This document shows positions 62,154 to 64,000 of a DNA stretch of 64,000 nucleotides, piece after piece; positions within the stretch are counted from its first letter, which is position 1; every line of letters begins with the position of its first letter. Location of the stretch: positions 1 through 64,000 of the forward strand of contig DACG01000015.1 in the NCBI GenBank assembly GCA_002494725.1. Direction: 5' to 3'. The notes under the pieces were generated by a model. The model saw only the letters and a list, made by a program, of their open reading frames with translations, had not been told where the DNA came from and searched no databases. The stretch is from Geoglobus sp. UBA235. Its GTDB lineage: Archaea; Halobacteriota; Archaeoglobi; Archaeoglobales; Archaeoglobaceae. The position numbers were made by a program, and so were the translations under genes.

Positions 62154-62903
62154 TTACTCCCCCAGATAGGCCTTTATAACCTCAGGATTGTTAACAACCT
62201 CCTCAGGCGTTCCTTCAGCAATCTCAACACCCGCATCCATAACAACCGCTCTATGGGCAATGTCGTGAACAAGAGACAGATCATGCTCAACAAGAAGTAT
62301 GCTCTTCCCCTGAACCTCATTCAGCTCAAGAATGAATCTGGCCATGTCCCTCTTCTCGTCAATGCTCAGCCCCGATGTTGGCTCGTCAAGTAGAAGGATA
62401 TCGGGATCCCACATCAGAACCCTCGCAAGCTCAATTCTCTTCCTGATCCCCATCGGCAGCCCGTGGGCTGGGCTGTTCCTGTATATCTCAAGCTCAACAA
62501 ACTCTATCAGCTCCTCTGCTTTTTTCCTGGCCTCAATCGTGGATTTTAACGTCATGAGTTTCATCATGTTCCTGTTCTGGGTGATGTATCCGACCATTAT
62601 GTTGTCCACAACAGTTCCGTGGAAGATGTAGGGAGTCTGAAATACCCTGCCTATGCCTTTTTCTGCCCTCACGTGAGGTGGTGTTCTGGTTATTTCCTCT
62701 CCCCTGTATATTATAGATCCTTTCTGGGGTCTGTAAAATCCGCATATACAGTTCAGCAGACTTGTCTTTCCACTTCCATTCGGTCCAACCAGAGCCAGTA
62801 TCTCCCCCTCTCTCAGCTGAAGATTCACTCCATTAAGTGCAACAAGACCGCCAAAGCTGAGATGGACATCCCTAACCTCAAGAATGTTCTTCAAGAGATC
62901 CAC
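62154..62903 (-). CDS. livG: Liv-type ABC transporter ATPase (LivG-like)
   Basis: A 249-residue ABC ATPase. Walker A GPNGSGKTS, Walker B ILLLDEPTSGLS and the H-loop LLVEHDLS are clear. The signature is altered to LPMGIRKRIELAR, lacking the usual SGG, so the partner LivF probably supplies the normal half-site. It overlaps livF by 13 nt and lies 1 nt from the synthetase gene. Confidence 0.92.
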   Translation of the reverse strand: MDLLKNILEVRDVHLSFGGLVALNGVNLQLREGEILALVGPNGSGKTSLLNCICGFYRPQKGSIIYRGEEITRTPPHVRAEKGIGRVFQTPYIFHGTVVDNIMVGYITQNRNMMKLMTLKSTIEARKKAEELIEFVELEIYRNSPAHGLPMGIRKRIELARVLMWDPDILLLDEPTSGLSIDEKRDMARFILELNEVQGKSILLVEHDLSLVHDIAHRAVVMDAGVEIAEGTPEEVVNNPEVIKAYLGE

Positions 62904-63679
62904 CTCTTTCTTCTCTTGTATGATTTAACATCCTGATAGCTTATCCTGCCAGCCTCCCCAATACCGAGATAATAGTTCTGGACATCGGGGTTTTTGATGA
63001 GCTTCTCAGCAGTTCCGTGGAGAACCACTCTCCCGCCTTCAATCACATAACCGTAATCAGCAATTTCCAGAGCCTTCCTAACGTTCTGTTCAGCAAGAAC
63101 AACTGTTAGCCCTTCAGACTCGTTTATCTGCTTTATGGTCTTGAAAACCTCGGTGACAACTTTTGGTGCCAGCCCCAGAGATGGTTCATCCAGCAGGAGA
63201 ACATCTGGCTTTGAGATCAGTGCCCTCCCTATGACCAGCATCTGCTGCTCTCCACCGCTGAGCAGTCCGGATTTTATCTTTCTTCTCTCTTTGAGTCTGG
63301 GGAAATAGTTGTAGACGAACTCCAAGGCATCTTTTGGATCAAGGCTTCTCCTGCCATACAGTCCTGCAAGCAGATCCTCCTCAACAGTCAGCTCTTCAAA
63401 AACACTCCTTCCCTCATGAACATATATTATTCCAAGCTTTGCAATCTCCTCTGGTGGAAGATTCTCAATTCTGTTTCCATTGAACTGAATGTATCCATGG
63501 CTCACCCTGCCTCTCTCCATTCTTATAACTCCAGATATCGCCTTCAGGATCGTGCTCTTCCCTGCTCCATTTGCTCCGAGAATCGCGACTATGCTACCCT
63601 CTGGTACCTCCATTGAGACTCCCTTCACAACTAAAATAAAGGGATCGAAAGTAACCTCTACATTATTAAGTACCAACAC
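62891..63679 (-). CDS. livF: Liv-type ABC transporter ATPase (LivF-like)
   Basis: A 262-residue ABC ATPase. Walker A GANGAGKST, signature LSGGEQQMLVIGRAL, Walker B VLLLDEPSLGLAP and the H-loop LAEQNV are intact. It starts with GTG at 63679 after GGAGGT. The gap to the upstream binding-protein gene is about 55 nt. Confidence 0.93.
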   Translation of the reverse strand: MLVLNNVEVTFDPFILVVKGVSMEVPEGSIVAILGANGAGKSTILKAISGVIRMERGRVSHGYIQFNGNRIENLPPEEIAKLGIIYVHEGRSVFEELTVEEDLLAGLYGRRSLDPKDALEFVYNYFPRLKERRKIKSGLLSGGEQQMLVIGRALISKPDVLLLDEPSLGLAPKVVTEVFKTIKQINESEGLTVVLAEQNVRKALEIADYGYVIEGGRVVLHGTAEKLIKNPDVQNYYLGIGEAGRISYQDVKSYKRRKRWIS

Positions 63680-63734
63680 TTTCTCTATACCTCCTCGGTT
63701 CCGCTGTTAATGTTCTGCAAGTCACTACGGGTAT

Positions 63735-64000
63735 TTACCAGCCAAGCCACTCCGGCTTTCTTTCAATCTCAACCCAGCCATCGCTCGCCATCTTGTACTT
63801 TCCGTTCTCTATCTTGAGAATCAGTGACCTGGTTGTTGGTCTGTGGTCTGTGGATGTGTAGGTTACAGGCGGAGATATGTTGTCCTCAATCTGCTTGTCC
63901 TTCCAGGTCTCCATGGCCTTCTTGACATTCTCACCGGTTATCTCTCCGAACTTGGCCTTTGCATCTGCAAGTGCCAGTGCGGCAGTTCTGACGTTGAGCC
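63735..64000 (-). CDS. Liv-type substrate-binding protein, C-terminal part
   Basis: The gene is cut by the window edge; 88 residues and the TAA (63735-63737) are visible. Pieces such as VKKAMETWKDKQ, PPVTYTSTDHRP and the final KPEWLGW match the ending of LivJ/LivK-type extracellular ligand-binding proteins. It is the first visible gene of the transporter operon and would set substrate choice. Ligand unknown. Confidence 0.8.
   Translation of the reverse strand, partial: LNVRTAALALADAKAKFGEITGENVKKAMETWKDKQIEDNISPPVTYTSTDHRPTTRSLILKIENGKYKMASDGWVEIERKPEWLGW

Noticed and set aside
1..64000. CRISPR arrays, tRNA and rRNA genes
   Set aside because: No regularly spaced repeats and no cloverleaf-like sequence with conserved arms were found by eye. 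A dedicated scan could still reveal a tRNA.

Overview
The window looks like chromosomal DNA of a hyperthermophilic euryarchaeon of the Archaeoglobales, most like Geoglobus, Ferroglobus or Archaeoglobus. This is inferred from gene content, not from a search. The archaeal markers are the replication factor C large subunit with a PCNA-binding tail, aIF2-beta, archaeal UMP kinase, CobY, TruD, and branched-polyamine synthesis (SpeH plus BpsA). The set of acyl-CoA enzymes, CoA-transferases and Liv-type transporters fits an anaerobe that oxidises organic acids. Promoters are TATA-like, and many starts are preceded by GGTG or GAGGTG ribosome sites.

Positions 1-15.7 kb are an accessory island, AT-richer than the rest. 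One minus-strand operon-like run (9.45 to 0.25 kb) encodes a PD-(D/E)XK nuclease-like protein, HsdM (broken by one in-frame TGA where a Trp is expected), VapB, VapC, HsdS, a small membrane protein, HsdR, a YgjP-type metallopeptidase and an unknown small protein. Beyond it lie a membrane transglutaminase-like protein, a spacer dense in TGTCGGA motifs, a secreted protein with a possible PGF-type tail facing a winged-helix regulator across a 24-bp palindrome, a 543-residue protein with a possible Schlafen/AlbA_2-like C-terminus, and a tyrosine recombinase.

Positions 15.7-42.5 kb are mostly core genes: an MgtE-like transporter, bpsA and speH, a CbiMQO cobalt/nickel ECF importer, truD, rfcL and an Hrq1/MrfA-like helicase. 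Then come a small metal and redox cluster (DUF411 protein, CCxHH membrane protein, cytochrome c, methyltransferase, membrane-tethered regulator), two adjacent flavin-split-barrel proteins, RNA and translation genes (NOL1/NOP2/Sun methyltransferase, DUF424, aIF2-beta, DUF123), pyrH, adk, a radical SAM protein, cobS-cobY-pcm and a universal stress protein. CbiMQO and CobS/CobY together suggest cobalt uptake feeding cobamide assembly.

Positions 42.5-64 kb are catabolic. Two class III CoA-transferase subunits (only one keeps the catalytic Asp) converge on an operon of two thiolase-fold proteins, two DUF35 proteins, an acyl-CoA dehydrogenase and an enoyl-CoA hydratase. Both thiolase-fold proteins lack the usual Cys, HDCF and GHP residues. 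This resembles the logic of the steroid side-chain aldolase Ltp2-DUF35, so I infer a beta-oxidation-like route that may end in retro-aldol cleavage. An AtoE-like permease, an alpha/beta hydrolase, a class I CoA-transferase pair, and a LivFGHM transporter with an embedded acyl-CoA synthetase and a partial binding protein complete the region.
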